64,000 nucleotides of DNA from Paenibacillus sp. CF384 (GTDB taxonomy: Bacteria; Bacillota; Bacilli; Paenibacillales; Paenibacillaceae): positions 124,001 to 188,000 of the forward strand of contig NZ_FNNV01000003.1 in NCBI RefSeq assembly GCF_900106745.1, in the 5' to 3' direction. The position numbers and the translations under genes are program-made. Each line of letters starts with the position of its first letter. Positions within the stretch are counted from its first letter, which is position 1. Positions 52,236-62,474 of the stretch are shown piece after piece. The notes beneath the pieces were generated by a model, which saw only the letters and a program-made list of their open reading frames with translations, was not told where the DNA came from and made no database searches.

Positions 52236-54026
52236 ATGGAGAAAATAGAGAAAGCTCGTTTGAATTATGAACACGCCTTTCAGCAGGCTGCCACGCTGGA
52301 AGAGAAAAGTCCCGTGAAATTTCTGATTGCCCTTTACCGCGGAAACTTCACCAACCTGCTGCTTTCGTTGTTATTCTACATCGTGAAGAGCTCGCCGATT
52401 TTTGTGCTGCCGATTGTGACAGCCAACATTATCAACATTGTCAGCCAGCCCAGCGAACATTCGGAACGGGAATTGTGGATTAACTTTGCCGTCATCGTAG
52501 TTGTGATCTTGCAAAATATCCCGACGCATACTTGGTATGTCTCGTACATGAGCCGCGCCATTCGACATGTCGAAGCCGGCATACGAAGCGCGCTTGTCCG
52601 CAAGCTGCAGCAGCTGTCGATTACGTATCATCGCGACCTGCAAGCAGGACGGCTGCAGTCGAAGGTGCTGCGGGACGTTGAAGCGGTCGAGCAGCTTTCC
52701 AAGCAAGTGATGCTGACGCTGATGCCTGCACTCATTAATATTATCGTTTCCATCATCATTACGGTGCGCAACAGCTGGTCAGTATCGCTCTTCTTCGTGA
52801 TGACGATTCCGGCTGCTATTCTGCTCGTGCGCATATTCCGTAAGAAAATCAGCTCCACCAATAAGGAATTCCGTAAGGAAATCGAGAAGATGTCCTCCAA
52901 GATGTCCGAGATGGTCGAGATGATTCCGGTTACGAGAGCACATGGCTTGGAAGAAGTGGAGATCGAGCGCATTGACGGCACGCTGCGTAAGCTGCAAGGG
53001 AAGGGACTCAGGCTGGATATCGCCGAGGCGTATTTTGGCGCTTCCAACTGGGTCACGTTCCAGCTGTTCCAGGTGTTCTGCCTGCTGTTTACGGCTTTCC
53101 TCGCTTACAAAGGACAAATCGAAGTCGGCAATATCGTGATGTATCAGGGCTTCTTCAGCATGATTCTAGGCTCGGTATCTGCCTTGATTACGACTTACCC
53201 GAATATGGCCAAAGGTTTCGAGTCCATCTATTCGATTACGGAAATTCTCAACTCGCCGGAGATTGAACGCAACGATGGGAAGATCAAACTGCGAGAGATT
53301 AGCGGTGAGATTGCTTTTGAAGACATTCAGCTTGTTTATCCGGGCTCTGAGCATCATGTCTTGGAGGAAGTGACGCTGACGGTAAGAGCCGGCGAATGTA
53401 TCGCCTTTGTCGGGGAATCCGGGGCAGGGAAGTCGACGATTCTCAATCTGGTCACAGGATTCTTGCAGCCTACTGGCGGCAAGCTGACGATTGACGGCGT
53501 GAACATCGATCATATCGATCTTCGGGAATACCGTAAATTCATTTCGGTTGTGCCGCAGACGAATATTCTGTTCTCCGGTACGATCCGCGACAATATCGTG
53601 TACGGCTTGCCGGACATTACAGATGAGCAAATTTATAACGCGATTGAAATGGCGAATTTGTCCGAAATGATCAAGCGATTGCCGAGCGGCATCCATACGA
53701 AGGTCGGCGAGCATGGCGGCAAGCTGTCCGGCGGACAGCGTCAGCGGATTGCGATTGCACGTGCGCTCATCCGTAATCCGAAAGTCATCATCTTGGATGA
53801 AGCAACGTCGGCGCTCGATAATGCGTCGGAATACCATGTGCAGAAAGCGATGCAGGAGCTGATCAAAGGCAGAACCACCTTCATCGTCGCGCATCGTTTG
53901 TCCACGATTCGCGATGCCGATCGCATCGTCGTGATGAAGCAAGGCCGAATTGCAGAGATTGGCACCTTCGATGAGCTGATTGCGAGCAAAGGGGAATTTT
54001 ATCATTTGAAACAGCTTCAAATTTAG
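52236..54026 (+). CDS. ABC transporter, exporter half-type (TMD-NBD fusion)
   Basis: ATG at 52236 follows GGGAG; the ATG at 52218 does not have a better site. The 596-residue protein has six membrane helices (residues 30-320) and an ATP-binding domain with Walker A GESGAGKST, the Q-loop VVPQTN, signature LSGGQRQRIAIARAL and Walker B/D-loop VIILDEATSALD, plus the H-loop IVAHRLST. It acts as a homodimer, or with a partner not seen here, to export lipids, peptides or drugs. Substrate unknown. A terminator follows. Confidence 0.94.
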   Translation: MEKIEKARLNYEHAFQQAATLEEKSPVKFLIALYRGNFTNLLLSLLFYIVKSSPIFVLPIVTANIINIVSQPSEHSERELWINFAVIVVVILQNIPTHTWYVSYMSRAIRHVEAGIRSALVRKLQQLSITYHRDLQAGRLQSKVLRDVEAVEQLSKQVMLTLMPALINIIVSIIITVRNSWSVSLFFVMTIPAAILLVRIFRKKISSTNKEFRKEIEKMSSKMSEMVEMIPVTRAHGLEEVEIERIDGTLRKLQGKGLRLDIAEAYFGASNWVTFQLFQVFCLLFTAFLAYKGQIEVGNIVMYQGFFSMILGSVSALITTYPNMAKGFESIYSITEILNSPEIERNDGKIKLREISGEIAFEDIQLVYPGSEHHVLEEVTLTVRAGECIAFVGESGAGKSTILNLVTGFLQPTGGKLTIDGVNIDHIDLREYRKFISVVPQTNILFSGTIRDNIVYGLPDITDEQIYNAIEMANLSEMIKRLPSGIHTKVGEHGGKLSGGQRQRIAIARALIRNPKVIILDEATSALDNASEYHVQKAMQELIKGRTTFIVAHRLSTIRDADRIVVMKQGRIAEIGTFDELIASKGEFYHLKQLQI

Positions 54027-54040
54027 AAGGCTTAAAGAAG

Positions 54041-54086
54041 AGAGGCTATTCCTCGGTCAATGAATGACTGTGGAATAGCCTCTTTG
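54041..54086 (+). terminator. Terminator after the ABC exporter
   Basis: AGAGGCTATTCC pairs with GGAATAGCCTCT around a 19-base loop, followed by TTGTC. The T-tract is short but the stem is long. Confidence 0.78.
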
Positions 54087-54133
54087 TCGATTGACGTGAG
54101 ATGCATACGGCCGACTGTTGTTGAATAGCTGCC

Positions 54134-55300
54134 TTAGAGAGATAATTCTAGAATTTGACGCACATCCGCTTCGTGAAGCTTCTTGAAGTTGCCAAGCGGG
54201 CCGAAGTGCACAGCTTCCTTAGCCATTGTGTCTAGATTCTCGCGGCCGATGTTGTAGTAAGCCAGTGTAGCCGGTGCGCCGATCCGCGTGAAGAAAGCAC
54301 GCGTAGCTTCGATGCCGGCCAGCGCCAGCTCCTCGTCCGATTTGTTTCCGCGTTCGATGCCCCATACGCGCTCTGCATACTGCGTGAAGCGGTCAATCCG
54401 CTCCTGATATACATATTTCATCCAGTTCGGGAACACAATCGATAATCCTGCGCCATGCGGAATGTCGTAGATGGCACTGATTTCATGCTCGATACCGTGG
54501 GAAGCCCAGTCGCTCTCGGTACCGACACTAATTAAGCCGCCGTTTAGCGCCATGGTTCCGCAAAGCATAAGATTCGCACGTGCTTCGTAATTCTCTGGGT
54601 TGTCCATAGCAAGCTCGGCGTTCTCGATAACCGTTAGCAGGATGGATTCGCACAGACGTTCTTGCAGCGGAGCATTTGGCGTCAATGTAAAGTACTGCTC
54701 GAACACATGAGACATAATATCGACGGATCCGTTTACGGTTTGGTCACGCGGTACCGAGAACGTAAGCGTCGGGTCCAAAATCGAGAAGCGAGGATAAGCA
54801 TACATGCTGCCAAATGCGCGTTTCTGCTTCGTTTCCCAGTTCGAAATAACGGCATTACCGTTCATTTCGGAGCCTGTTGCCGATAAAGTCAGAATCGTAC
54901 CGATTGGGAGCGCATCGCGAATAACGGCTTTCTTCATAAAGAAATCCCAAACATCTCCGTCGTAGAGCGCGCCTGCTGCAATCGCTTTGGCTGCATCGAT
55001 TACGCTTCCGCCGCCGACAGCAAGCACGAGGTCTACTTTCTCACTGCGACACAGCTCGATCCCGCGGTTAACGGAGGTTAAACGTGGGTTCGGCTCGATG
55101 CCGGACAGTTCTACGATCTTAGCGTCGATGGACTTCAATTGCGTCAAGACTTCATCATATAGGCCGGTTTTCTTGATGCTGCCGGATCCATAAACGAGGA
55201 GAATCGTCTTGCCGAATGCTTCCGCCAGCTTGCCCAGCTGACTGACCGTACCGCTGCCGAAGACGATCTTCGTTGGATTTTGAAACGAAAATGAATTCAT
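54134..55300 (-). CDS. Iron-containing alcohol dehydrogenase
   Basis: The 388-residue product starts behind GGAGGTGTGAC on this strand. It has the group III fold: the GSGSIKKTGLYDEVL/VGGGSVIDAAKAIAAG dinucleotide region near 35-110, and the metal-site pattern DIMSHVFEQYFTL and SHGIEHEISAIYDIPHGAGLSIVFPNW with its His ligands. It resembles the NADPH-dependent butanol dehydrogenases of Bacillales (YugJ/BdhA type) and reduces aldehydes to alcohols. It is convergent with the ABC exporter. Confidence 0.94.
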   Translation of the reverse strand: MNSFSFQNPTKIVFGSGTVSQLGKLAEAFGKTILLVYGSGSIKKTGLYDEVLTQLKSIDAKIVELSGIEPNPRLTSVNRGIELCRSEKVDLVLAVGGGSVIDAAKAIAAGALYDGDVWDFFMKKAVIRDALPIGTILTLSATGSEMNGNAVISNWETKQKRAFGSMYAYPRFSILDPTLTFSVPRDQTVNGSVDIMSHVFEQYFTLTPNAPLQERLCESILLTVIENAELAMDNPENYEARANLMLCGTMALNGGLISVGTESDWASHGIEHEISAIYDIPHGAGLSIVFPNWMKYVYQERIDRFTQYAERVWGIERGNKSDEELALAGIEATRAFFTRIGAPATLAYYNIGRENLDTMAKEAVHFGPLGNFKKLHEADVRQILELSL

Positions 55301-55444
55301 GTCACACCTCCATATGTTGGTTACACCATGCTTATCTTATCGATAGGAGAGGCGTGAAGTCAAGGCGAGGCCATCCGGCGCGGCGGCTTACGTCCACCGG
55401 AAACCGTACACTAAACAAGACATTCACGGCCCTAAATACAGCAA

Positions 55445-55459
55445 AGTACAATTTGTACT
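55445..55459. promoter_or_regulatory. Palindromic operator-like site, copy 1
   Basis: AGTACA-ATT-TGTACT is perfectly palindromic, 70-85 bp before the beta-helix protein gene. Its 23-bp context (55440-55462) recurs with only two changes at 58748-58770. Confidence 0.6.
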
Positions 55460-55489
55460 GTATCCGTTGAGATGATTTTTATGCAAAAA

Positions 55490-55502
55490 TGAAAGCGCTT
55501 CA
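55490..55502 (+). promoter_or_regulatory. cre site (CcpA) before the beta-helix protein gene
   Basis: TGAAAGCGCTTCA fits the CcpA consensus TGWAARCGYTWNCA. It lies about 28 bp before the start codon, suited to repression when glucose is present. Confidence 0.65.
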
Positions 55503-55529
55503 CACAAGAATTGAAGGAGGAATGAAGTA

Positions 55530-58500
55530 ATGATTCAAGCAACACCTATCCGCCGTGTTAGTTTGTCTTTACTCTCGCTTGTACTCGTATTGGGGATGTC
55601 GCTCGGGCTGTTTGGTTCAGTCGCGTCTGCAGCCGGCAACTACTATGTCAGTCCTAGCGGAAGCGACTCAGCTGGAACGGGGGCACAGGCAAGTCCGTGG
55701 AAAACGATCGCCTATGCTGCGGCTCATGTACCGGCAGGTGCAGGCAACACGATTGTGCTGACGGCAGGAACATTTACGGAGACCCAAGCGATTGTACTTC
55801 CCTTAGGCGTGAATGTAGTCGGCGCCGGAACGTCGCAAACGACAGTTAATGCCGGTGCCGTCTCAAGTCCGGGTACCGGAAATTCGCTATTGTTTCAGTT
55901 GGTGTCCACTTCTCATGAAATCGGCAACCAGTCTCTCAGCGGTTTCACGATTAATGGACAAAGCAAAGCGCTGGAAGGCGGTATTCATGTGCAAGGCCGC
56001 GATAATGTCGTCATACACGACGTTAACGTGACGAATACCGCGCATACGGCGATTCGCGTAATTGCCGGCTGGAGCGCAACGGATACGGTGGCTCCGCCAT
56101 TTTACTTAACGGGTATTGAAGTGTATAACTGTAAGCTGACCAACACGTCTCATGATCTGGCGGGATGGACCTCCGGCGCGATGTCGCTCGGCGGACTAAA
56201 CGGCGCACTCATTCATCATAACACCATTAACGAGGATCAAGGATATGGCATCAAGTTTGAGAATAATGGCTGGTTCAAGGGCATCAAGGTGTACAACAAC
56301 ACCATCAACACGAACAATATTGATGCGCTGTGGGGCTCGGACGCCACGATCGAGTTCTGGAACATATATGACAACAGCGAAATTTACAATAACAATTTGA
56401 ACAACTGGGTATCGATCGTGAACCGTTTTGCCGGCACCGGCACGACGCTGCTCTTCCATGACAACACCGAAATCGTAACTAACGACAATAATAAGACCGC
56501 CGGTATCGAAGTGGCTGCGGGCAATACGAAGGTTTACAATAACTACTTCGAGCAAACGCGCTGGGGCGTTGGCTTCTGGCAGGAGAAATACAACAGCAAC
56601 AACATGGTCTACAACAATGTGTTCTATAATCGGGTTTTGCCTTCAGATGAGTGGAATTCCGGCATTTATTTCGAGAACGCCAACGTTGGTTACGCCTACG
56701 ACAACAACCAGATTTTCAATAACGTCTTCACCCGATTCGAACAGGCCGTATGGTATAAATGCGTCGGCAACGCGCCGATTACGAACACGAAATTCCAAAA
56801 TAATATCGTGACGGATATGCAGTATGCGTTCATTCTGACTGCGAGCAACACGGAATATTTGAGCAATACGACGATGACGAATAACGTGCTGTACAATGTG
56901 CCGACGCCACTAATTCGTGCATTCGGCGGCACGCCTGTCAACCTTGTCATGTCGAACAATCCGGCAGGAAATCCCGGCCTGACAGGAACAGGAGCTAAGC
57001 CGGATCCTTATTTCCGCCCGGCTTCAGCTTCCAGTCTCGTTGTGGATGCCGGAACAAATGTCGGTCTGCCTTACAGCGGCTCCGCGCCTGACATCGGTCG
57101 TTATGAATGGAGCGGAACGGGTGGCGGAGATACGCAAGCACCGACGGCTCCAACCAACCTGGCAGCCCCAAGCAAGACGGATACGACGGTATCGTTGACG
57201 TGGACAGCATCCACCGACAATGTCGGAGTTTCGGGCTATGATGTCTATCGGGGTACAACCAAAGTGAACACATCGCTCATCACGGGAGCGACGAGTTATA
57301 CCGTTAACGGCCTTGCGGCAAGCACGGCTTATTCCTTCACGGTAAAAGCAAAAGACGCAGCAGGCAATGAATCGGCGGCTAGCGGCACGCTATCTGTTAC
57401 AACGAATGCAGCATCCACGGGCAGTTTTGTGAAAGGAATCAATTTCAACGGAGCTGCAGCTACGATTAACGGCAACGCTTGGCTCGCAGAGAGTGCCGCA
57501 GGATTAACGCTTAGCACGGTCAGTCGCGCATCGACGTCCATTACGCCATCCCCGGCCGTGGATAGTGCGACGAGTGGCATGCTGAAAACGGGAATTTGGA
57601 ACAGTGCGAATTTTTCCGTGGATCAAGCACTGACGAACGGCTCCTACAGCGTATATTTGTGGGTCATGGAAAACCATCAGAATAACTACCGCACCTTCAA
57701 TGTCAACCTTGAAGGCGCGCAGGCAACTACGTCGCCGATCGGCTCGCTCACGCTTGGCGGATGGCAGCGCTACGGGCCTTATGCTGTCACCGTCAGCGAC
57801 GGCGTGCTTGATATGGATGTCATCAAAGTCACGAATGACCCGCATCTGATGGGAATGGAGATTTATTCAAGCGGAGGCGGCGATACACAAGCGCCAACAG
57901 CACCTTCGAACCTAGCGTCTCCAAGTAAGACCGATACTTCGGTATCACTCACGTGGACAGCTTCGACGGACAACGTAGGCGTGTCCGGCTACGATGTTTA
58001 TCGCGGAACGACGAAGGTGAATGCCTCGCTCATCACGGGAACGACGAGCTATTCGGTAACGGGGCTGACGGCAAGCACAGCGTATTCATTTACTGTGAAA
58101 GCCAAGGATGCCGCAGGCAATGAGTCCGCGGCCAGCAGCGTGCTGAACGTCACGACTAATGCGGCGCCTGCGAGCAGTTTCGTCAAAGGGATCAACTTTA
58201 ACGGCGGCGCGGTTACGATCAACGGCAACAATTGGCTCGTAGAAAGTGCCGCAGGCTTGACGCTCAGCACGGTAAACCGGGCATCGACGGCAGTAACGCC
58301 TTCCCCGGCAGTAGACAGCGCTACGAGCGGCATGCTGAATACGGCGATCTGGTATAATGCGAATTTCTCCGTAGATCAGGCAATTGCTAACGGCACCTAT
58401 AAGGTGTATCTGTGGGTGATGGAAAACTATCAGAACAACTATCGTTCGTTTCATGTCAATTTAGAGGGTTCGCAAGTTACATCCTCGCCGATCGGCTCAC

Positions 58501-58631
58501 TCGCGGCAGGGGGTTATCAACGGTACGGTCCTTACAACGTAACTGTCAGTGACGGCGTGCTCGATATGGATCTGATCAAGGTGACGAACGACCCGATCGT
58601 GATGGGCATGGAGATTTACACCGGACCATGA
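55530..58631 (+). CDS. Secreted right-handed beta-helix protein with tandem FN3 and carbohydrate-binding-like units
   Basis: The 1033-residue product has a signal peptide cut near VASAA (34-35). Residues about 36-525 form a right-handed beta-helix of the pectate-lyase/DUF1565 type ([30 protein letters not shown], many NN-rich turns such as [10 protein letters not shown]). Then two tandem 251-residue units follow, each an FN3 domain ([21 protein letters not shown]) plus a beta-sandwich ([31 protein letters not shown]) like a malectin or CBM. It probably binds or cleaves an extracellular polysaccharide. The ABC importer 260 bp downstream shares an operator-like palindrome with this gene. Confidence 0.9.
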   Translation: MIQATPIRRVSLSLLSLVLVLGMSLGLFGSVASAAGNYYVSPSGSDSAGTGAQASPWKTIAYAAAHVPAGAGNTIVLTAGTFTETQAIVLPLGVNVVGAGTSQTTVNAGAVSSPGTGNSLLFQLVSTSHEIGNQSLSGFTINGQSKALEGGIHVQGRDNVVIHDVNVTNTAHTAIRVIAGWSATDTVAPPFYLTGIEVYNCKLTNTSHDLAGWTSGAMSLGGLNGALIHHNTINEDQGYGIKFENNGWFKGIKVYNNTINTNNIDALWGSDATIEFWNIYDNSEIYNNNLNNWVSIVNRFAGTGTTLLFHDNTEIVTNDNNKTAGIEVAAGNTKVYNNYFEQTRWGVGFWQEKYNSNNMVYNNVFYNRVLPSDEWNSGIYFENANVGYAYDNNQIFNNVFTRFEQAVWYKCVGNAPITNTKFQNNIVTDMQYAFILTASNTEYLSNTTMTNNVLYNVPTPLIRAFGGTPVNLVMSNNPAGNPGLTGTGAKPDPYFRPASASSLVVDAGTNVGLPYSGSAPDIGRYEWSGTGGGDTQAPTAPTNLAAPSKTDTTVSLTWTASTDNVGVSGYDVYRGTTKVNTSLITGATSYTVNGLAASTAYSFTVKAKDAAGNESAASGTLSVTTNAASTGSFVKGINFNGAAATINGNAWLAESAAGLTLSTVSRASTSITPSPAVDSATSGMLKTGIWNSANFSVDQALTNGSYSVYLWVMENHQNNYRTFNVNLEGAQATTSPIGSLTLGGWQRYGPYAVTVSDGVLDMDVIKVTNDPHLMGMEIYSSGGGDTQAPTAPSNLASPSKTDTSVSLTWTASTDNVGVSGYDVYRGTTKVNASLITGTTSYSVTGLTASTAYSFTVKAKDAAGNESAASSVLNVTTNAAPASSFVKGINFNGGAVTINGNNWLVESAAGLTLSTVNRASTAVTPSPAVDSATSGMLNTAIWYNANFSVDQAIANGTYKVYLWVMENYQNNYRSFHVNLEGSQVTSSPIGSLAAGGYQRYGPYNVTVSDGVLDMDLIKVTNDPIVMGMEIYTGP
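57123..58631 (+). repeat. Tandem 753-bp coding duplication (FN3 + binding domain)
   Basis: Copies begin at 57123 and 57876. The proteins are about 80-90% identical by eye, while many third codon positions differ, so the duplication is not recent. Confidence 0.85.
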
Positions 58632-58659
58632 TGAATAACTAGCCCATATCGAAGCTAAG

Positions 58660-58703
58660 GCTGTCTCAAAAGTGCGATTTACGACTTTTGAGGCAGCTTT
58701 TTT
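58660..58703 (+). terminator. Terminator after the beta-helix protein gene
   Basis: GCTGTCTCAAAAG pairs with CTTTTGAGGCAGC around a 12-base loop and is followed by TTTTTT. It is related in sequence to the palindrome at 35520. Confidence 0.9.
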
Positions 58704-58752
58704 CATGGATGAAACACGGCTATACAGCCACAATCGCGACTGTCGATAGCAA

Positions 58753-58767
58753 AGTACATTTTGTACA
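58753..58767. promoter_or_regulatory. Palindromic operator-like site, copy 2
   Basis: AGTACA-TTT-TGTACA lies 126-140 bp before the permease operon. A half-site, TCGTACAGTAT (58793-58803), lies downstream. It matches the copy before the beta-helix protein gene. Confidence 0.6.
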
Positions 58768-58892
58768 GTAGACGCAGCGCGTAATCTTCATTTCGTACAG
58801 TATCGGAATGCAGTCCATCCGTAGCATAGTGAAATCAGCCAAGGCGGCGCAGCAACGAACCCTGACATCAGAAAGAGGTGACCACCAAACAA

Positions 58893-59804
58893 ATGCTTAA
58901 ACGATTATTTCCCTTTGGCAAAACGGGCGAGCTTAACCTGTTGTTTCTACCCGGATTTCTGTATTTCCTCATTCTGGCTTATGTGCCGATGGTCGGCGTC
59001 ATTATAGCCTTTAAGGATTACAACCTGCGCCTAGGCATCTTCGGCAGCGAATGGGTCGGATTTCAGAACTTCAAGTTTTTCATTGCCAGCGAAACCGCGT
59101 GGAGGGTCACGCGCAATACGGTGCTCTATAGCACGGGCTACATTGTAATCAGCACCATTGTTGCGCTTGCATTCGCCATCATGCTGAATGAGCTGTCCCG
59201 GCGCTGGATCAAAGTCCATCAAACCGTGCTGTTCCTGCCGTATTTTCTATCCTGGGTGCTTGTGTCTTATATCGCGAATGCCTTCCTCGATCATCAAAGC
59301 GGCTTTCTCAACGGAGCGCTGCTCGCAATGGGCATGGAGAAGGTCAAGTGGTATTTCAGCCCCAATTACTGGCCTGTCATTCTTAACCTGGCACATTTGT
59401 GGAAAGCGGTCGGGTTTGCGACACTCATGTATTATGCGGGCATCATGGGCATCGATCAGTCCTATTATGAGGCTGCGAGAATCGACGGGGCAGGGAAGCT
59501 GCAGATGGTGCGGTTTATTACGATTCCGCTGCTGACGCCGCTTATTACGATTCTGTTGATTCTATCGATTGGCAGCATGTTCCGAGGCGACTTCGGGCTC
59601 CACTATTTTGTGACGAACAATACGGGGCTCATCTACTCCACGACAGACGTCATCGATACGTATGTATTCCGTGCGCTGCGTACGATCGGAGACATCTCCA
59701 TGTCGGCTGCCGTCGGCTTCTTCCAGTCGATTGTCGGGCTGGTGCTGGTGCTGACATCCAACTTGATCGTGAGAAAAATCAATGATGAAAATTCACTATG
59801 GTAA
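58893..59804 (+). CDS. ABC transporter permease, LplB type
   Basis: ATG at 58893 lies 11 bases after GAGGTGA; the GTG at 58878 overlaps that site. The 303-residue product has six helices, starting LNLLFLPGFLYFLILAYVPMVGVIIAFKDYN (an LplB hallmark in its NLRLGIFGSEWVGF region), and an EAA loop (YYEAARIDGAGKLQMVRFITI) near residue 195. It is one half of the import channel for an oligosaccharide or lipo-oligosaccharide. It is first in an operon with the YtcP-type permease, binding protein and regulator. Confidence 0.94.
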   Translation: MLKRLFPFGKTGELNLLFLPGFLYFLILAYVPMVGVIIAFKDYNLRLGIFGSEWVGFQNFKFFIASETAWRVTRNTVLYSTGYIVISTIVALAFAIMLNELSRRWIKVHQTVLFLPYFLSWVLVSYIANAFLDHQSGFLNGALLAMGMEKVKWYFSPNYWPVILNLAHLWKAVGFATLMYYAGIMGIDQSYYEAARIDGAGKLQMVRFITIPLLTPLITILLILSIGSMFRGDFGLHYFVTNNTGLIYSTTDVIDTYVFRALRTIGDISMSAAVGFFQSIVGLVLVLTSNLIVRKINDENSLW

Positions 59805-59822
59805 GGGGTGAACCAACCGACA

Positions 59823-60752
59823 ATGGAGCATGCTCAAATCGCAATCAAACCGATCTCCCGTTCCTCGCAAATCGCGGGTCAAGCGGTTCACCGGCATGTC
59901 ATTAACGTGTTCTTCTGTTTTATATCGGCGCTTGTCTTTATTCCGTTTCTGCTCGTTGTTATTTCTTCGTTCTCGGATGAGCAATCCATCATCCATAACG
60001 GATACCGGTTCATTCCGGAGAAGTGGTCCATTGAGGGGTATAAGCTGGTCTTTCAATCGCCGACGCTGCTGCTCAAGGCATACAGCATCACAATCGTCAT
60101 CACGGTAATCGGTACGCTGGCGGGCTTGCTGCTGACGGCGATGACCGGCTGGGTACTCTCGCGGCGGGATTATCGATACAACAGGCAAGCAACGTTCTAT
60201 GTATTCTTCACGATGCTGTTCAGCGGCGGACTCGTACCGTTCTACATTCTCATGACGCAATATTTGCATCTGAAGGACAGCCTGCTCGCCGTAATCATTC
60301 CGGGCTTGTTGAATCCGTTCTACATCATGATTATGAAAGGCTTCTTGTCGAAGCTGCCCTACGAAATGATCGAGTCGGCCAAAGTCGACGGCGCAAGCGA
60401 AATTCGCATCTTCTTCACGATGGTGCTGCCGCTCTCTACGCCGGCACTGGCCACGCTGGGGCTCACGATTTCATTCAACTATTGGAATGAATGGTTTAAC
60501 GCCATGCTGTTTATCGACAAGCCCAATTTGGTTACCCTCCAGCTGCTGCTCGTTCGGATGCTCTCGACGATCGAATATTTGACCTCGAATGCCGAATTCG
60601 TCAAGCAGCTGAACATTCAATCGGCAGAGCTGCCTAAATACAGCGTCCGTATGGCGATGGCTATTCTGGCTGCCGGGCCGATGCTCTGTGTATTCCCCAT
60701 GTTCCAGCGCTACTTCGTGGCAGGACTGACGCTTGGCTCCCTGAAAGGGTGA
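59823..60752 (+). CDS. ABC transporter permease, YtcP type
   Basis: ATG at 59823 lies 12 bases after AGGGGTG; the GTG at 59808 overlaps it. The 309-residue protein has six helices, the FISALVFIPFLLVVISSFSDE start, MLFSGGLVPFYILMTQYL and an EAA loop (EMIESAKVDGASEIRIFFTM) near residue 185. It pairs with the LplB-type permease. The gap to its partner is 18 bp. Confidence 0.94.
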   Translation: MEHAQIAIKPISRSSQIAGQAVHRHVINVFFCFISALVFIPFLLVVISSFSDEQSIIHNGYRFIPEKWSIEGYKLVFQSPTLLLKAYSITIVITVIGTLAGLLLTAMTGWVLSRRDYRYNRQATFYVFFTMLFSGGLVPFYILMTQYLHLKDSLLAVIIPGLLNPFYIMIMKGFLSKLPYEMIESAKVDGASEIRIFFTMVLPLSTPALATLGLTISFNYWNEWFNAMLFIDKPNLVTLQLLLVRMLSTIEYLTSNAEFVKQLNIQSAELPKYSVRMAMAILAAGPMLCVFPMFQRYFVAGLTLGSLKG

Positions 60753-60832
60753 GTTCGCAGCAGGAATCGATGACGGATTGTCAATCCGGCCATTTTCCAA
60801 CATAATAAAAATAGATCAGGGAGGTTGTTTAA

Positions 60833-62395
60833 TTGAAAAAGTGGTATCTCGTCCTTATCTCGCTCGTTGTGTTTACTCTTCTTGCAAGCGCTTGCGGCAG
60901 CAATAACAACAACGGAGGCAGTGCCTCGAACAAGGCAAGCGACAACACGACTGCAGCAACGACAGAGAATACGTCAGAGGAAACGAATACGGCTGCCGCG
61001 GAGCCTGAATCGGAAGCGGCACCGGCGCTAGAGCCGGTCACATTGAAATGGTACTACGTGCAATTCGGACTGCCGCAGGATCAAGAAACCGTCGCGAAAG
61101 CATTTAACGAAATGACGCAAAAGCTGATCAATACGACGGTTGAGCTGGTTCCGATCGATTTTGGCGATTATGAGAACAAAATGAATACGCTCGTTGCCTC
61201 CAACGAGGAGTTCGACTTGGTCTGGACGTCGAGCTGGGCGTTCAAGTATAACGATAACGTGAACAAAGGCGCGTTTATGGAAATTACGGACGAGATGCTG
61301 GATAAATACGCGCCGACAATCAAGAGCAGCTTCAGTCAAGTGGCATGGAACGATACGAAGGTCAACGGCAAAACGTATGCGATCCCGAACTTCCAAACCT
61401 TCACGAAGACGCCGGGCTTCGTCATTCAGAAGCGCTTCGTGGACAAATACGGCTTCGATACGACGAAGGTGAAGACCTATGCCGACTTGGAGCCGCTGCT
61501 CGAACAAATCAAGAAAGACGAGCCGGACATCGTGCCGTTCGCGATGAACAAGGACCAATCCATGCTGAACGAGGCGTACGGCCTGCAATGGCTCGGCGGT
61601 GTTCATTATTACTTGAACGATCCATTCAAAGCAGTGGATATTCTGGAAACACCGGAGTATAAGACGCATGTAGATTTGATGAAAAGCTGGAACGAGAAAG
61701 GGTATATCAACGAAGATGCCGCATCCGTCTCGGATTTGAAACCAATGCTTGCCTCCGGCAAAGTTGCGGTTGCGCAGGACTTCACGCTTGCGCCGGGAAG
61801 CGAAGCCGGCAAGAAGAATGACTTCGGCGGCAACGAGGTTGTGTATGCACCGATTGCCGAGCCTACGTTTACCGGAGTAACGCCGACGATGAATGCGATC
61901 AGCCACAATTCCAAGCATGCTGACCGTGCGTTAATGCTGCTCGAGCTCTTGAACACCAACTCGGATTTGTTTAACCTGCTCACGTTCGGCGTCGAAGGCA
62001 AGCATTACACGAAGGTTGGCGACAATACGATCAAGATTACCGACAATAGCGGCTACACGAACAACACGGGCTGGATTTTTGGAAATGTGACGAACGGTTA
62101 CTTGCTTGAAGGTCAACCGGCGGATACTTGGGAGCGCGTGAAGAAGCTGAACGATACGGCTACGGTTCCGGCGCTCAGCGGGTTTAACTACAACGGCGAG
62201 AATACGAAAGCGGAAGGCGCGAACATGGATTCCGTGTATAAGGAGTATGCGCCGGGTCTCGAGACCGGTACGATCGATCCGAACAAATACGTCCCTCTGT
62301 TAGTCGAGAAAATGAAGAAAGCGGGCCTGGATACCGTGATGAAAGACAGACAGAAGCAAATCGACGAATGGGCTGCCGCAAACGGCAAGCAATAG
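60833..62395 (+). CDS. Extracellular solute-binding lipoprotein of the ABC importer
   Basis: TTG at 60833 follows GGGAGG. The 520-residue product has a lipoprotein signal with lipobox LLASAC (Cys21), a Ser/Thr/Asn/Glu-rich spacer (22-65), and a two-lobed type 1 sugar-binding fold (for example FDLVWTSSWAFKYNDNVNKG, NGKTYAIPNFQTFTKTPGFV, PFAMNKDQSMLNEAYGLQW). It captures the substrate outside the membrane for the two permeases. The ATPase must come from elsewhere. Confidence 0.95.
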   Translation: MKKWYLVLISLVVFTLLASACGSNNNNGGSASNKASDNTTAATTENTSEETNTAAAEPESEAAPALEPVTLKWYYVQFGLPQDQETVAKAFNEMTQKLINTTVELVPIDFGDYENKMNTLVASNEEFDLVWTSSWAFKYNDNVNKGAFMEITDEMLDKYAPTIKSSFSQVAWNDTKVNGKTYAIPNFQTFTKTPGFVIQKRFVDKYGFDTTKVKTYADLEPLLEQIKKDEPDIVPFAMNKDQSMLNEAYGLQWLGGVHYYLNDPFKAVDILETPEYKTHVDLMKSWNEKGYINEDAASVSDLKPMLASGKVAVAQDFTLAPGSEAGKKNDFGGNEVVYAPIAEPTFTGVTPTMNAISHNSKHADRALMLLELLNTNSDLFNLLTFGVEGKHYTKVGDNTIKITDNSGYTNNTGWIFGNVTNGYLLEGQPADTWERVKKLNDTATVPALSGFNYNGENTKAEGANMDSVYKEYAPGLETGTIDPNKYVPLLVEKMKKAGLDTVMKDRQKQIDEWAAANGKQ

Positions 62396-62398
62396 CAA

Positions 62399-62440
62399 GC
62401 GTTCAGGGGCGTTTCCTTCGGGAGGCGGCCCTTGAGCGTT
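62399..62440 (+). terminator. Hairpin between binding-protein and regulator genes
   Basis: GCGTTCAGGGG and TTCC pair with GGGA and CCCTTGAGCG (one bulge) around TTC. No T-tract follows, so it is more likely an RNA-stability or attenuating hairpin than a full terminator. Confidence 0.5.
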
Positions 62441-62474
62441 CTTCGCAACCACTACTAAGAATCGGGTGAGGCAC

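Noticed and set aside
53166..54020. 284-codon antisense frame inside the ABC exporter
   Set aside because: It lies wholly opposite a gene with clear ATPase motifs; its residues mirror the codon pattern of that gene. Long antisense frames at 61028-61918, 42177-42791 and 26187-26933 were rejected for the same reason.
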